From Pedobacter sp. L105 (GTDB lineage Bacteria > Bacteroidota > Bacteroidia > Sphingobacteriales > Sphingobacteriaceae), in contig NZ_LMUP01000016.1 in the NCBI RefSeq assembly GCF_009765875.1, forward strand, positions 4,534-68,533: a stretch of DNA of 64,000 nucleotides, read 5' to 3'. How positions within the stretch are numbered: position 1 is the first letter of the stretch; the number at the start of each line of letters is the position of its first letter. A program made the translations under genes and the position numbers. This document shows positions 7,324 to 17,952 of this stretch, one piece after another. The notes under the pieces were generated by a model. That model did not search any database. It was given only the letters and a program-made list of their open reading frames with translations, and had not been told where the DNA came from.

Positions 7324-8481
7324 ATGATCACCAAAGAAGAATACCTGATCCTGTACAGGAAAAATCTTTCCGGGCTTTGTTCCCCTGAAGAGATAGAATT
7401 GCTGAATGCTTACCAGGATAATATTGAATTGGTTGATACCTGCTGGGACGAAAAAGGGCTAAATAAACAAGATGTACAGGATCGGATTTGGCAGCGTTTG
7501 ACTGAAAGCAGAAAAACCACTGAAAAACGAGTACTGCTTAAACCAGTCACCGCAATGTTTTTAAAAATAGCTGCTATGTTAATACTGGTCACATCAATCA
7601 CCTTATTTTTTTTCAAGTCAAATTTTCATAAAAGCCCATCTTCTTTTCCTGTTACCACAGTAAGATACCCAAATATTCATTCTGGTGGAAATCAAGCTAT
7701 TCTTACAATGGCTGACGGATCAACAATCACACTTGCAAGTGCTAAAAACGGAAAGCTGGTTACCCAACACGGCGTTCAGATTTGTAAGGAAAAAGATGGG
7801 ATGCTTACTTATCATTTTAATAGCGATAAAGGAAGCACCGGCAATGATGGAAATAATACGATAACAACTCCCCGGGGTGGTCAGTATGAGGTGGTATTGT
7901 CTGATGGTACCAAGGTTTGGTTAAATGCAGCTTCATCTTTGCGTTTTCCTGTAGCTTTTGCCGGAAGCTGCAGAAATGTAACATTAACAGGCGAAGCTTA
8001 CTTTGAAGTTGCGAAAAATAAACACAAACCCTTTCTTTTAAAAGCTAACGGGACGAATATACAAGTGTTGGGCACCCATTTTAACGTAAGTGCTTACAGC
8101 GATGATGCGGCGGTAACTACAACCTTGCTGGAGGGTTCTGTAAGATTAGTTAAAGACGCAACCGTGGCCATGCTTAAACCCGGCGAGATGGGAACCTCCC
8201 TAAATAACCAAACCGCTATCAGGGTTAGAAAGGCAGATATTGAAAAAGCTATGGCCTGGAAAAATGGGTATTTCCTTTTTGATAATACGGATATACGCAT
8301 CATTATGAAACAGGCAGCAAGGTGGTATGATGTAGACGTAGTATACCAGGGATCAGTAAATAAAAGTTTTGGAGGTAAAATATCTAAGTACAAAAATATT
8401 GATGAATTATTAAAAAACCTGGAATTAACAGGAACTATACAATTCAAAGTAGAAGGAAGGAGGGTAACAGTTATCCAGTAA
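7324..8481 (+). CDS. FecR-family anti-sigma factor
   Basis: 385 residues in the standard order: a cytoplasmic N-terminal sigma-binding part (1-75), one membrane span at about 77-97 (AMFLKIAAMLILV), a periplasmic FecR domain at about 180-280 (TTPRGGQYEVVLSDGTKVWLN, GEAYFEVAKN, VLGTHFNV), and a C-terminal DUF4974 domain from about 310 (DIRIIMKQAARWYDVDVVY). It should hold the sigma factor encoded at 6628 and respond to the SusC protein that follows 94 bp downstream. All landmark motifs are intact. Confidence 0.95.
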   Translation: MITKEEYLILYRKNLSGLCSPEEIELLNAYQDNIELVDTCWDEKGLNKQDVQDRIWQRLTESRKTTEKRVLLKPVTAMFLKIAAMLILVTSITLFFFKSNFHKSPSSFPVTTVRYPNIHSGGNQAILTMADGSTITLASAKNGKLVTQHGVQICKEKDGMLTYHFNSDKGSTGNDGNNTITTPRGGQYEVVLSDGTKVWLNAASSLRFPVAFAGSCRNVTLTGEAYFEVAKNKHKPFLLKANGTNIQVLGTHFNVSAYSDDAAVTTTLLEGSVRLVKDATVAMLKPGEMGTSLNNQTAIRVRKADIEKAMAWKNGYFLFDNTDIRIIMKQAARWYDVDVVYQGSVNKSFGGKISKYKNIDELLKNLELTGTIQFKVEGRRVTVIQ

Positions 8482-8575
8482 TCCGTTACAAAAGAATGAG
8501 CTACCAGGTATGGGAAGCCATGTTATGGTATTATATCTCAATTGTCTTCATTAACAATCCTAATCAAACAACCAT

Positions 8576-11500
8576 ATGTATAAAATCTTTACTATAAGAA
8601 CCTGCGGCTTTTATTTCCGTGTGTCACCTGAATTTCTCAGAGCAATGAAACTAACTGTCGTTTTATGGCTTGCTGCCTTCCTGCATGTAAGCGCTGCAAG
8701 CTACCAGCAGAAAATTGATTTAAACGTTAAAAATGCACCATTAAAAGAGGTATTGGCAAGTATTGGTAACCAAAGCGGCTTTAGCTTCATTTACAATGCT
8801 GACATGATCAGTATAGCTAAACCGGTTAACTTATCAGTAGCGAATGACCCCCTTCCGGAAGTTCTGGAAAAGTGTTTCTACGATCAGCCTTTGAATTATG
8901 TAATCAATGGAAATACAGTGGTGATCAGGAAAAGAAATGACGAGGAGAAGGCGTTAAAAAAAAGAATGGTTATTCCGCCGATTACTATAACGGGAACCGT
9001 AAAAGATGCTAAAGGGCTGCCTGTTCAGGGTGTCTCTGTCCGGGTAAAAGGAACCAATGCCGGTGTAGTAACAAATGCGGACGGAAATTATTCCATCAAT
9101 GTGCCTGACGGTAATAATACCCTAACTTTCAGCTTTATTGGATTTACAACTCAGGAGATAACTGTTGGTACTAAAACCAGGGTAGATGTAGTTTTAGCAG
9201 ATCAGGATTCAAAACTTTCTGAAGTTGTGGTTGTGGGTTATGGTACCCAGAAAAAAGCAAACCTCACAGGTGCTGTTGCAACAGTTGGCGCCGCACAATT
9301 GGAGAACCGCCCCGTTACAGGTGTTACCAATGCCCTGGCGGGAACGGTTGCAGGCCTTACGGTTGTATCCACTAGCGGTCAGCCGGGTAAAGACGCAGGC
9401 GCTATTAACCTCAGAGGTCAATCCTTGAATACGACCAGCGCATTAGTGGTTATTGACGGTGTTATTTCCGGTACCAATGAACTGAATAACATCAATCCGG
9501 ACGACATTGACAATGTCTCTGTTTTAAAGGACGCGGCGTCCGCATCAATTTATGGAAACCGCGCCTCGGGCGGCGTTATTGTAATTACTACGAAAAAGGG
9601 GAAAAAGGGTACTGCGGTAATTACCTATACGAACTCTTTTGGTAAAAACTCAGCTATAGCTTTGCCTGATTATCTTCCGTCATGGCAAGCAGCCAGCATG
9701 TATGATCAGGCACGGGTAAACGAAGGCCTTACCCCTGTTTATAGCGATGCGGAGATACAAAAATTTAAAGACGGTTCAGATCCGTATAATTATCCCAATA
9801 CAGATTGGCTGGGACTATTTTATAAAGGCAATGGTTTTCAACAAAATCATTATATAGGCGTGAGTGGCGGCAGTGAAAAAACAACTTATGCCCTTTCCTT
9901 GGGATATTTTGATGAAAATGGAATCACTAAAAATACCAACACTAAGAAATACACATCACGCTTAAATTTAAGTACCCAATTAAAAGATAATTTATTAGTT
10001 TTCGGGTATTTATCCTATGCCTATCAACCTGTATTAGAGCCCCAAAGCTCACGTCCAGGTTCCCCGGGCTTTGATCAGGTGATCTTCCAGTTCAACAGGA
10101 TTTCACCAATCATCCCGGCATATTTTAAAAATGGCGATTATGGAAGTATATCCGATGGAAGCCCTTTGGCCTGGATCAATTCCCCTTCATTTAATCAGCA
10201 AAACTTTTATAATTTTCAGGGCAGCGTTGGGGCCGACTGGGAAATTATAAAAGGACTCCACTTTAGACCATCATTAAACTACAAGCTGAATACGAATCAA
10301 AACTCTGATTTTATTGCATCTGTGCAGTATTATAACCCCGATGGCAGCACCCTCGGTCAGGCAAATGTTAATAATTCTACACAGTACTACAGCAGCTTTA
10401 CCTACGTTTCGCCACAGGCATTATTAGAGTATGGAACTAAAATAGGTGATAACAGTATTAAAGTGTTAGCGGGTGCATCGCAGGAATACAGCCATAATTA
10501 CAATTTGACCGGTTATCGGCAAAATTTTGTAAACAATAGTTTAAGTACGCTGAATACAGCGCCGCCAGCAGATCAATCGACAGGAAGTGACGCTTATGAT
10601 GCTTCCCAGCGATCTTTTTTTGGCAGGGTTAATTACGATTATAAAGGTAAATACCTATTAGAAGGCGATATCAGGGATGATGGATCATCACGCTTTTCTC
10701 AAGCCAACCGATGGGGTGTTTTCCCGGGCGCATCTGTAGGCTGGAGGGTTTCTGAAGAAGACTTTTTTAAAAAGTTAAAAACTGCAGTGTCCAGCTTAAA
10801 GTTACGCGCATCCTGGGGTAAATTAGGTAACCAGGATATTACAGGATACTATCCGGCCATTGCCACAGTAAGCTCTGGTCAAAATTATCCCTTTGGCGGT
10901 ACTACCGTTGGTGGCGTTGCGCCAACCGCCGGAGTTTATCCCGACATTGTATGGGAAAAAAGTGCACAAACAGATATTGGTTTAGATGCCGATTTTTTGA
11001 AAGTATTTAGCTTTACTACTGATTATTTTTATAAAAAAACGAGTGATGCTTTATATCAGGTAACACTTCCTCAAACTTATGGATTAACAGCACCATTTGT
11101 AAATGGTTCCACTTATCGGAATGCTGGCTGGGAATTTGCCCTGAGCTACCATGATAAGGCTGGCGATTTCAGGTGGAACATATCAGGAAACGCTACATTA
11201 ATTAGTAATAAAGTGTTACAATTAGGTACCACCAATGCACCGCAAATAAACGGCGGTATTATCAATACAGTGGGACAACCTCAAGGTTCTTTTTACGGAT
11301 ATGTAGCTGAAGGAATATTCCAGAACGAAGCACAGGTTAAAGCACATGCCAACCAAAACGGTATCAACCCGAACACCGCTCCCGGCGATCTGATCTATAA
11401 AGATGTGAACGGGGACGGAAAGATCGATGCAAATGACCGGGTAGTATTAGGTTCTAATTTTCCTAAAGTAACCTTCGGTTTAAACTTAAACCTGAATTGG

Positions 11501-11947
11501 AAAGAGTTTGATTTTACAGCGTTTTTCCAGGGGGCCGCGGGTGTTAAAAACTATATTCAGTCAGTTGCATTGGGCCAAAACGGAATTGCAGTGGGTAAGC
11601 CAACTTCTGCCATGGCAGACAGCTGGACGCCAAGCAATCCAAATGCCACTTTCCCACGCTTGTGGCTTAATTATACGCAGAACGACCCTTCATCTACTGT
11701 TTCGTCATTTTGGGTAAGAAATGCAAATTACGTGCGCTTAAAAAATGTACAATTAGGTTATACGATAAAGGAATCATGGGCAAAAACTATAGGGATTAAA
11801 AAACTTAGGGTATACTATAGCGGGCAAAATCTTTTAACGTATACCAGCTTTTACAAATGGATAGATCCTGAAGCTCCCCTCGGAGCAAACGGAGCTGGTT
11901 ATCCACAGCTTAAAATTCATTCTATCGGCCTAAATGTAACTTTTTAA
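8576..11947 (+). CDS. SusC/RagA-type TonB-dependent glycan transporter with STN domain
   Basis: 1123 residues. Signal sequence at about 24-41 (MKLTVVLWLAAFLHVSAA). An STN domain follows (about 48-118), which is the part that signals to FecR, then a carboxypeptidase-like beta domain (138-212), a Ton-box-like stretch and plug from about 216 (SEVVVVGYGTQKKANLTGAV), and a 22-strand barrel ending in Phe (GLNVTF), the usual outer-membrane insertion signal. It imports oligosaccharide with the SusD partner encoded 20 bp downstream. With GH27 and GH36 enzymes in the same operon the cargo is probably an alpha-galactoside (galactomannan, raffinose-type or similar); this substrate is inferred from the enzymes, not from the transporter. 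Confidence 0.97.
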   Translation: MYKIFTIRTCGFYFRVSPEFLRAMKLTVVLWLAAFLHVSAASYQQKIDLNVKNAPLKEVLASIGNQSGFSFIYNADMISIAKPVNLSVANDPLPEVLEKCFYDQPLNYVINGNTVVIRKRNDEEKALKKRMVIPPITITGTVKDAKGLPVQGVSVRVKGTNAGVVTNADGNYSINVPDGNNTLTFSFIGFTTQEITVGTKTRVDVVLADQDSKLSEVVVVGYGTQKKANLTGAVATVGAAQLENRPVTGVTNALAGTVAGLTVVSTSGQPGKDAGAINLRGQSLNTTSALVVIDGVISGTNELNNINPDDIDNVSVLKDAASASIYGNRASGGVIVITTKKGKKGTAVITYTNSFGKNSAIALPDYLPSWQAASMYDQARVNEGLTPVYSDAEIQKFKDGSDPYNYPNTDWLGLFYKGNGFQQNHYIGVSGGSEKTTYALSLGYFDENGITKNTNTKKYTSRLNLSTQLKDNLLVFGYLSYAYQPVLEPQSSRPGSPGFDQVIFQFNRISPIIPAYFKNGDYGSISDGSPLAWINSPSFNQQNFYNFQGSVGADWEIIKGLHFRPSLNYKLNTNQNSDFIASVQYYNPDGSTLGQANVNNSTQYYSSFTYVSPQALLEYGTKIGDNSIKVLAGASQEYSHNYNLTGYRQNFVNNSLSTLNTAPPADQSTGSDAYDASQRSFFGRVNYDYKGKYLLEGDIRDDGSSRFSQANRWGVFPGASVGWRVSEEDFFKKLKTAVSSLKLRASWGKLGNQDITGYYPAIATVSSGQNYPFGGTTVGGVAPTAGVYPDIVWEKSAQTDIGLDADFLKVFSFTTDYFYKKTSDALYQVTLPQTYGLTAPFVNGSTYRNAGWEFALSYHDKAGDFRWNISGNATLISNKVLQLGTTNAPQINGGIINTVGQPQGSFYGYVAEGIFQNEAQVKAHANQNGINPNTAPGDLIYKDVNGDGKIDANDRVVLGSNFPKVTFGLNLNLNWKEFDFTAFFQGAAGVKNYIQSVALGQNGIAVGKPTSAMADSWTPSNPNATFPRLWLNYTQNDPSSTVSSFWVRNANYVRLKNVQLGYTIKESWAKTIGIKKLRVYYSGQNLLTYTSFYKWIDPEAPLGANGAGYPQLKIHSIGLNVTF

Positions 11948-11967
11948 CATTTCTTAAAATTGGAATC

Positions 11968-13581
11968 ATGAAAAATAAATATATCTTAATTATATTCACA
12001 TTACCGTTTTTGTTTTCGGCCTGTAAAAAAGAGTTTTTAGACAGAAGTCCGCTGGATGCATATACCAATAACACGTTATGGACCTCGGCAAATGATGCCA
12101 ACACAGCACTTGTAGGTGTTTATAATGGCTGGATAAATCCAGATTTAATTCCTGGCCTTGATTGCGTATCAGATAACGGTATTGACCAATACCCATGGGA
12201 AGGTTTCCTGGTATATGGCAATGGTACCGTTAACCCTTCCCTTGTTGGACCTTTATCATACCCTACTACTAAAGGTATCAACGTTTACGATTTTACTACG
12301 ATCACCAAGTGTAACTTCTTTTTAGCCAACATAGATAAAACCCCTATGGATGCAACCTTAAAAGCGAATATGAAAGCCCAGGTGAAGTTTATACGTGCGT
12401 ATAAATATTCTGTAATGAGCCAGCTGTATGGTGATGTGCCATTGATTACAACACCACTTACGCCAGACCAGTCTCTTGCATCAGTTAGAGCACCAAGGGC
12501 CGAAGTAGTTAAATTTATCATTAGCGAACTCGCAGCGGCGGCAGCAGATTTATCTGTAGCCTCCAATTCGGGAGACGGCCACATTACAAAAGGTGCAGCT
12601 TTAGCCTTAAAAGCAAGGGTTGAACTTTACACTGGTAATTATGCAGATTGTATTGCCGACTGCCAGGAAGTAATGAAGATGGGCTATACATTGTACCCGA
12701 GTTACACCGATCTTTTCCGAATGGTAGCCCAAAACAATAATTCTGAGATCATTATATCGGCACAATTTGTCCAGTCAACCTATGCAAATCATATACCAGG
12801 CGAAATATCATCAAACTCTTCCGGCGGATATTCATCTTTCACTCCCTTACAAAGCCTTGTAGACGCTTATGAGATGGCCAATGGCAAACCTATAACCGAT
12901 CCTGCGTCCGGCTTCAATGCGGCTGCTCCTTATGCTAACCGGGACCCCCGCCTGGCAGCCAACATTATGTATCCTGGCGAAGCATTCACACAAGTGAACG
13001 GTAGCCCTACACACTATGATCCTTTTACTACAACATCTGCTGATTATTATGCAAGCCGTAACAATACTTCGCTAAGCGCTTACCTGGTAAAAAAATATAC
13101 CTCAAACCTAACCGACTTTACCCAGTTATTCAATACCGGGTTGAATATGCCCATTATTCGCTATGCAGAAGTTTTATTGACAGATGCCGAAGCCAAAATA
13201 GAGATGGGTAAAATTGATGGTACTGTGTATGATGATATTTCTGCGGTACGGGTTAGGGCAGGCATGCCTCCTGTTGATCTATCAGTATATAACAATCAAA
13301 CTTCCCTGCGTGCTCTGGTACGCAACGAGCGCCGGGTTGAACTTGCATTTGAAGGCCTCCGCTTTTTTGACATCCAACGCTGGAAAATTGGCCCGCAGGT
13401 AATGTCCGGACCGGTTTATGGGGCCAAACTGGGCACCATAGATCCCACCGGTAAATACACCATTACAGGTGCGCCGTTAAACATCGAAACCAGAGTTTTT
13501 GCTGATAAAAATTATTTGTGGCCAGTACCACAAACTGAAATCGACCTTAATAAAAATACAACGCAAAACCCTGGCTATTAG
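11968..13581 (+). CDS. SusD/RagB-type surface glycan-binding lipoprotein
   Basis: 537 residues with a lipoprotein signal peptide: lipobox FLFSAC, Cys19, followed by KK. The SusD N-terminal region (FLDRSPLDAYTNNTLW) and TPR-like helices (KAQVKFIRAYKYSVMSQLYGDVPLI) are clear, as is the C-terminal family block (VRNERRVELAFEGLRFFDIQRWKIG). It forms the lid on the SusC barrel. It lies 20 bp behind SusC and 21 bp ahead of the GH27 gene, so the four genes are probably one transcript. Confidence 0.97.
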   Translation: MKNKYILIIFTLPFLFSACKKEFLDRSPLDAYTNNTLWTSANDANTALVGVYNGWINPDLIPGLDCVSDNGIDQYPWEGFLVYGNGTVNPSLVGPLSYPTTKGINVYDFTTITKCNFFLANIDKTPMDATLKANMKAQVKFIRAYKYSVMSQLYGDVPLITTPLTPDQSLASVRAPRAEVVKFIISELAAAAADLSVASNSGDGHITKGAALALKARVELYTGNYADCIADCQEVMKMGYTLYPSYTDLFRMVAQNNNSEIIISAQFVQSTYANHIPGEISSNSSGGYSSFTPLQSLVDAYEMANGKPITDPASGFNAAAPYANRDPRLAANIMYPGEAFTQVNGSPTHYDPFTTTSADYYASRNNTSLSAYLVKKYTSNLTDFTQLFNTGLNMPIIRYAEVLLTDAEAKIEMGKIDGTVYDDISAVRVRAGMPPVDLSVYNNQTSLRALVRNERRVELAFEGLRFFDIQRWKIGPQVMSGPVYGAKLGTIDPTGKYTITGAPLNIETRVFADKNYLWPVPQTEIDLNKNTTQNPGY

Positions 13582-13602
13582 AGTTGAGGTAGAGCAGGAA
13601 AA

Positions 13603-15177
13603 ATGAAAGATAAAATTGCCAGAAACAAATCATTTAATTTAAGTTTTATGAGCTATCAAAATCAAAAAATGAGCACTATAGCAATCTTAACATTGTTGGC
13701 ATGCGGCTTTTTAGCGTCACCGTTAAAAGCACAGGAAACTACTGTTAAAACCGCCGCAGGGGCAAGATACGTACCCCAAAAACTAAGTGAGTTACCACAA
13801 ATCCACGGGGCCCGCATTATTGGTGCAACACCGGGCCATCCATTTTTGTTCCGGATTCCGGTTACCGGCAAAGGGCCATTGGTATATAGTGCTAAAAACC
13901 TGCCTAAAGGGCTTATTTTGGACACAAAAACCGGGGTTATTTCCGGTGCACTGGCAGGCGAAGGTACAACAGAAGTAATCCTGAACGTGCGCGGGGCAAA
14001 GGGTTCTGGCCATCGGCAATTCACCATCGTTGGCGGCGAACACAAACTGGCCTTAACACCACCTATGGGCTGGAACTCATGGAACGTATGGGCAGGCGCT
14101 GTTGATCAGGAGAAAGTAAAAGCTGCGGCTGACGAATTAATAAACACCGGTTTGGCCGCTCATGGTTATCTGTATATCAATGTAGACGACACCTGGGAGG
14201 CAGGCCGCGACGCTCAAGGTAATATCCTGACCAATAAAAAATTCCCGGATATGCCCGGCCTGTCAAATTATATCCATAAAAAAGGATTGCGCTTTGGGAT
14301 CTACTCTTCACCAGGTACACTCACCTGTGCCGGCTTTACTGCGAGTTACCAGCACGAAGATCAGGATGCTGTTACCTATGCTGCCTGGGGGGTCGACTAT
14401 TTAAAATATGATTGGTGCAGCTATGGCGATATAGCTAAAGACGATAAATCAATTGCAGCCTACATGAAACCTTATCAGGTGATGGGCTCTTCACTGGGAA
14501 AAGTTAATCGTGATATTCTTTACTCGCTTTGCCAGTACGGCATGGGCGATGTTTGGAAATGGGGCAGTGACCCTTCTGTAAACGGTAATGCGTGGCGTAC
14601 TACCGGTGATATCACCGACAATTGGCACAGCTTGAAATCAATTATTGAAAGCCAGGCTGGGCACGAAAATTATTCTGCACCCGGGCACTGGAACGATCCG
14701 GATATGCTAATGGTGGGTATTGTTGGATTTGGCAAAACCCATCCTACAGGTTTAACACCCAATGAGCAATTGTTGCACATCTCTATGTGGAGCATGTTAT
14801 CGGCACCCTTGCTAATTGGTTGCGATATGACCCGTTTGGATAAATTCACTGTTGATCTGTTGTCGAATGATGAAGTGATTGACATAGATCAGGATCCGCT
14901 TGGAAAAGCAGCATCGCAAATCGTAAAAAATGGTACCAGTGAGGTTTGGTCCCGGCAATTGTTTGATGGAACGCATGCGCTGAGTCTGGTAAACATGGGT
15001 GATGGTGCGCAAAAAATTACCGTTAAATGGTCAGACGCAGGTATCACCGGTTCAGTGTCTGTCCGTGATCTTTGGTTACATAAAAATATTGGCCTTTCAA
15101 AAGATAATTACACAGTTGAGGTACCCGCACATGGCTGCGTTTTACTAAAAGTGAGCACATCAAAAGAACAAAAATAA
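13603..15177 (+). CDS. GH27 alpha-galactosidase with N-terminal Ig-like domain
   Basis: 524 residues. A signal peptide follows an N-terminal extension (ILTLLACGFLASPLKAQ, cleavage near residue 44); in-frame ATGs at 13648 and 13669 would give a tidier signal peptide. Residues 60-145 form a putative Ig-type domain (AKNLPKGLILDTKTGVISG). The GH27 barrel begins at 150 (PPMGWNSWN). The nucleophile is Asp270 in YLKYDW and the acid/base is Asp336 in RTTGD, four residues after Arg332, as in characterised members. A C-terminal beta-sandwich ends in GCVLLKV. It should release terminal alpha-1,6 or alpha-1,3 galactose in the periplasm. It sits between SusD and a GH36 enzyme. Confidence 0.95.
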   Translation: MKDKIARNKSFNLSFMSYQNQKMSTIAILTLLACGFLASPLKAQETTVKTAAGARYVPQKLSELPQIHGARIIGATPGHPFLFRIPVTGKGPLVYSAKNLPKGLILDTKTGVISGALAGEGTTEVILNVRGAKGSGHRQFTIVGGEHKLALTPPMGWNSWNVWAGAVDQEKVKAAADELINTGLAAHGYLYINVDDTWEAGRDAQGNILTNKKFPDMPGLSNYIHKKGLRFGIYSSPGTLTCAGFTASYQHEDQDAVTYAAWGVDYLKYDWCSYGDIAKDDKSIAAYMKPYQVMGSSLGKVNRDILYSLCQYGMGDVWKWGSDPSVNGNAWRTTGDITDNWHSLKSIIESQAGHENYSAPGHWNDPDMLMVGIVGFGKTHPTGLTPNEQLLHISMWSMLSAPLLIGCDMTRLDKFTVDLLSNDEVIDIDQDPLGKAASQIVKNGTSEVWSRQLFDGTHALSLVNMGDGAQKITVKWSDAGITGSVSVRDLWLHKNIGLSKDNYTVEVPAHGCVLLKVSTSKEQK

Positions 15178-15226
15178 CAACTTTGCATTTAATTCTACCA
15201 CCTGTTATTAAACCAGAAAGTCAATT

Positions 15227-17458
15227 ATGAATCCAGAAAGTAATATAATTGCTAAATCCCGTTGGCTAAATCAAGCTAAATTCCTGTTTTTATTTGTTTT
15301 ATCATCAGCAGCGATGCTGGCTTCGGCACAAGAAGCTCATAAAGTGATCACGATAGAAACGCGGCATAATGCAATGGCTTTGCAGGTAGGGGCAAATAAG
15401 CGCGTGTCCATGATTTATTTCGGACATAAACTTGCTCATAGTGATGAATATGCAAATATTCCCTCCCTGCGCCGCCAGGGAACAGATCCTTCAGGAATTG
15501 CAAATTCTGCTTATACGCCCGCTGGTTCACGTAATTTACTGGAGCCCGCCATAGAGGTAACTCATGCCAATGGCAACACTTCGCTTGATTTGCAATATGT
15601 GAGCGATCAGACGCAGAATGAAGCCAATAATGTATCAACAACCAGCATCGTTTTAAAAGATCCTGTTTATGCTTTTACCGTAACACTTTATTATAGAGTT
15701 TATGCTGATGATGATGTGGTAGAACAATGGTCGGTGATTAAACAAACCGAAAAAGGCAACGTGACCCTGCATAAGTTCGCCTCAGCTAATTTGTATTTGA
15801 CTGCTAATTCTTACTGGCTGAACCAGTTTCATGGTGATTGGGCACGGGAAATGCAGCCGCAGGAATCAGAACTTACGGCCGGAATTAAAACGCTGGATTC
15901 TAAATTAGGAACACGTACTGATCTCTTTCAGCCACCTTCCTTTATGGTTTCTTTTGATAAACCTGCAACGGAAGATGAGGGCAAAGTGTTATTAGGATCC
16001 CTGGAATGGTCGGGCAATTTTAAAATCGACCTGGAAGTTGATCCGACAAAAAACCTCCGGTTGATTGCGGGGATGAATCCCTACGCTTCTGAGTATTCCT
16101 TGAAACCAGGAGAAGAATTTAAAACACCAGCTTTTCTCTACACCTATTCTGAAGAAGGAAAAGGAAACGCCAGTAGAAATTTACAACGATGGGCAAGAGA
16201 TTTTCAGATCGTAGACGGAAAAGGCGCGCGCTTAACTATCCTCAATAATTGGGAATCTACTTTCTTTGACTTTAATGAAACCAAATTGGCAGCTTTATTA
16301 AAAGATACGAAAAAGCTTGGAACAGATGTTTTTCTACTTGACGATGGCTGGTTTGGCAATAAATATCCGAGAAATAGCGACAATGCAGGTTTGGGCGACT
16401 GGAAAGAAAATAAAGCAAAATTGCCAAGTGGAATTGGTTACCTGGTTAAAGAGGCGCAAAATAATGATGTAAAGTTTGGTATTTGGATAGAACCAGAAAT
16501 GGTGAATCCTAAAAGTGAGCTGAACGAAAAACACCCGGATTGGGTGATCAAACAGCCAAACCGTGAAGACTATCTTTACAGAAACCAGAACGTTTTGGAT
16601 TTAAGCAACCCTAAAGTTCAGGATTTTGTTTTTGGCATTCTTGATAACCTATTCACTAAAAATCCCCAGCTCGGTTTTATCAAATGGGATTGTAACGCTG
16701 TGATTTATAATGCGTATTCAGCGTATGAAAAAAAGCAGTCGCATTTATACATTGATTATGTAAGAGGGCTGTACAGCGTTCTCGCGCGTGTTCGTGCTAA
16801 ATATCCAAAAGTGCCGATGATGCTTTGTTCTGGCGGAGGCGGCCGGGTTGATTATGGTGCTTTAAAATACTTTACCGAGTTTTGGCCAAGTGACAATACA
16901 GATCCTTTAGAAAGGGTTTTCATCCAATACGAATACTCCTACTTTTATCCGGCAATAACGTCTGATAACCATGTTACAGACTGGGGCAAACAACCCATTA
17001 AATTCAGGACAGATGTAGCAATGATGGGCAAGCTAGGTTTTGATATCATGGTAAGCAAGTTGAATGCCGATGAATTGCAGTTTTGCCAGCAAGCCATACA
17101 AACTTACAAAGGTTTTAGTGACGTGGTTTGGCACGGCGACCAGTACCGGTTACTAAGCCCCTGGCAAAATGATTTGGCTTCGGTTCTTTATTTAAGCGAG
17201 GATCACAGCAAATCCATTATGTTTAATTATTTGGTAAGCAACCGTTATGACGCGGGTAGTCACCTGCCTATTCCATTAAAAGGCCTTAATCCTGATAAAA
17301 GATATACGGTCAAAGAAGTAAACCTGTACCCGGGAACTAAGTCGGCTATCAATGAAACTCTTATTTTTACTGGTGACTTTTTAATGAAGGTTGGTATTAA
17401 CCCAGTTGTAAATGCACATCGGGCAAGTGTAATTTTGGAGATTGATGAGGTGAAATAA
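15227..17458 (+). CDS. GH36 alpha-galactosidase
   Basis: 743 residues, normal for the large GH36 enzymes. N-terminal signal sequence (FLFLFVLSSAAMLASAQ, cleavage near 35), beta-supersandwich to about residue 330, then the barrel with LTILNNWESTFFDFN, FLLDDGWFG and FGIWIEPEMV. The nucleophile is Asp488 in FIKWDCN and the acid/base is Asp556 in WPSDNTD. The C-terminal beta domain follows. It lies 49 bp after the GH27 gene and ends the operon. Two alpha-galactosidases of different families in one locus suggest that one trims polymeric or branched galactose and the other short raffinose-like products; that split is inference. Confidence 0.96.
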   Translation: MNPESNIIAKSRWLNQAKFLFLFVLSSAAMLASAQEAHKVITIETRHNAMALQVGANKRVSMIYFGHKLAHSDEYANIPSLRRQGTDPSGIANSAYTPAGSRNLLEPAIEVTHANGNTSLDLQYVSDQTQNEANNVSTTSIVLKDPVYAFTVTLYYRVYADDDVVEQWSVIKQTEKGNVTLHKFASANLYLTANSYWLNQFHGDWAREMQPQESELTAGIKTLDSKLGTRTDLFQPPSFMVSFDKPATEDEGKVLLGSLEWSGNFKIDLEVDPTKNLRLIAGMNPYASEYSLKPGEEFKTPAFLYTYSEEGKGNASRNLQRWARDFQIVDGKGARLTILNNWESTFFDFNETKLAALLKDTKKLGTDVFLLDDGWFGNKYPRNSDNAGLGDWKENKAKLPSGIGYLVKEAQNNDVKFGIWIEPEMVNPKSELNEKHPDWVIKQPNREDYLYRNQNVLDLSNPKVQDFVFGILDNLFTKNPQLGFIKWDCNAVIYNAYSAYEKKQSHLYIDYVRGLYSVLARVRAKYPKVPMMLCSGGGGRVDYGALKYFTEFWPSDNTDPLERVFIQYEYSYFYPAITSDNHVTDWGKQPIKFRTDVAMMGKLGFDIMVSKLNADELQFCQQAIQTYKGFSDVVWHGDQYRLLSPWQNDLASVLYLSEDHSKSIMFNYLVSNRYDAGSHLPIPLKGLNPDKRYTVKEVNLYPGTKSAINETLIFTGDFLMKVGINPVVNAHRASVILEIDEVK

Positions 17459-17952
17459 GGTAAATGAGCTATAATTGTTTTCAACGCGATTGTTGTATGA
17501 CATTTTCGGCATCAAACTTATGGATGGTTCTTATACACTCGATCACAAACAAATATCGTTAATCAACGGAGTAATATTCAAATCAAACTTTAACACTGAA
17601 ACCACATATAATCAACATCTTAATGGGTCTTAATATCATCCCGATACTAATAAAAAAAGAGATCAAATGATCTCTTTTTTTATTACCTTTTTTACTTTGC
17701 GGATGACAATTTCGAATCAATGCCAAAAGGGCATCAACTCATAAACCCTATCTTTTATAATTTCTCTAAAATAAATTAAAATCAGTATTTAATTCCTAAA
17801 AAAGATCTACAGCACTTATAGTATCATTTATTGATATTCAAAGAAAATATTTGTGAAGTATTTGTAACGTGGCTAAGAAATAAGTGTCTATTAAGATATC
17901 TTTAAAAAACACTTCAATATTTACTATTATTCAACGCTAACAAAACCATTTC
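17459..17952. other. 494-bp gap without genes, containing a terminator
   Basis: It holds the operon terminator near 17650 and the presumed promoter of the esterase gene near its right end. I see no frame of note and no RNA gene. Confidence 0.6.
17652..17680 (+). terminator. terminator of the alpha-galactoside operon
   Basis: Stem GAGATC/GATCTC (17659-17664 and 17669-17674) with a 4-nt loop, flanked by A and T runs that extend the pairing. It lies 190 bp after the GH36 stop. Confidence 0.8.
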
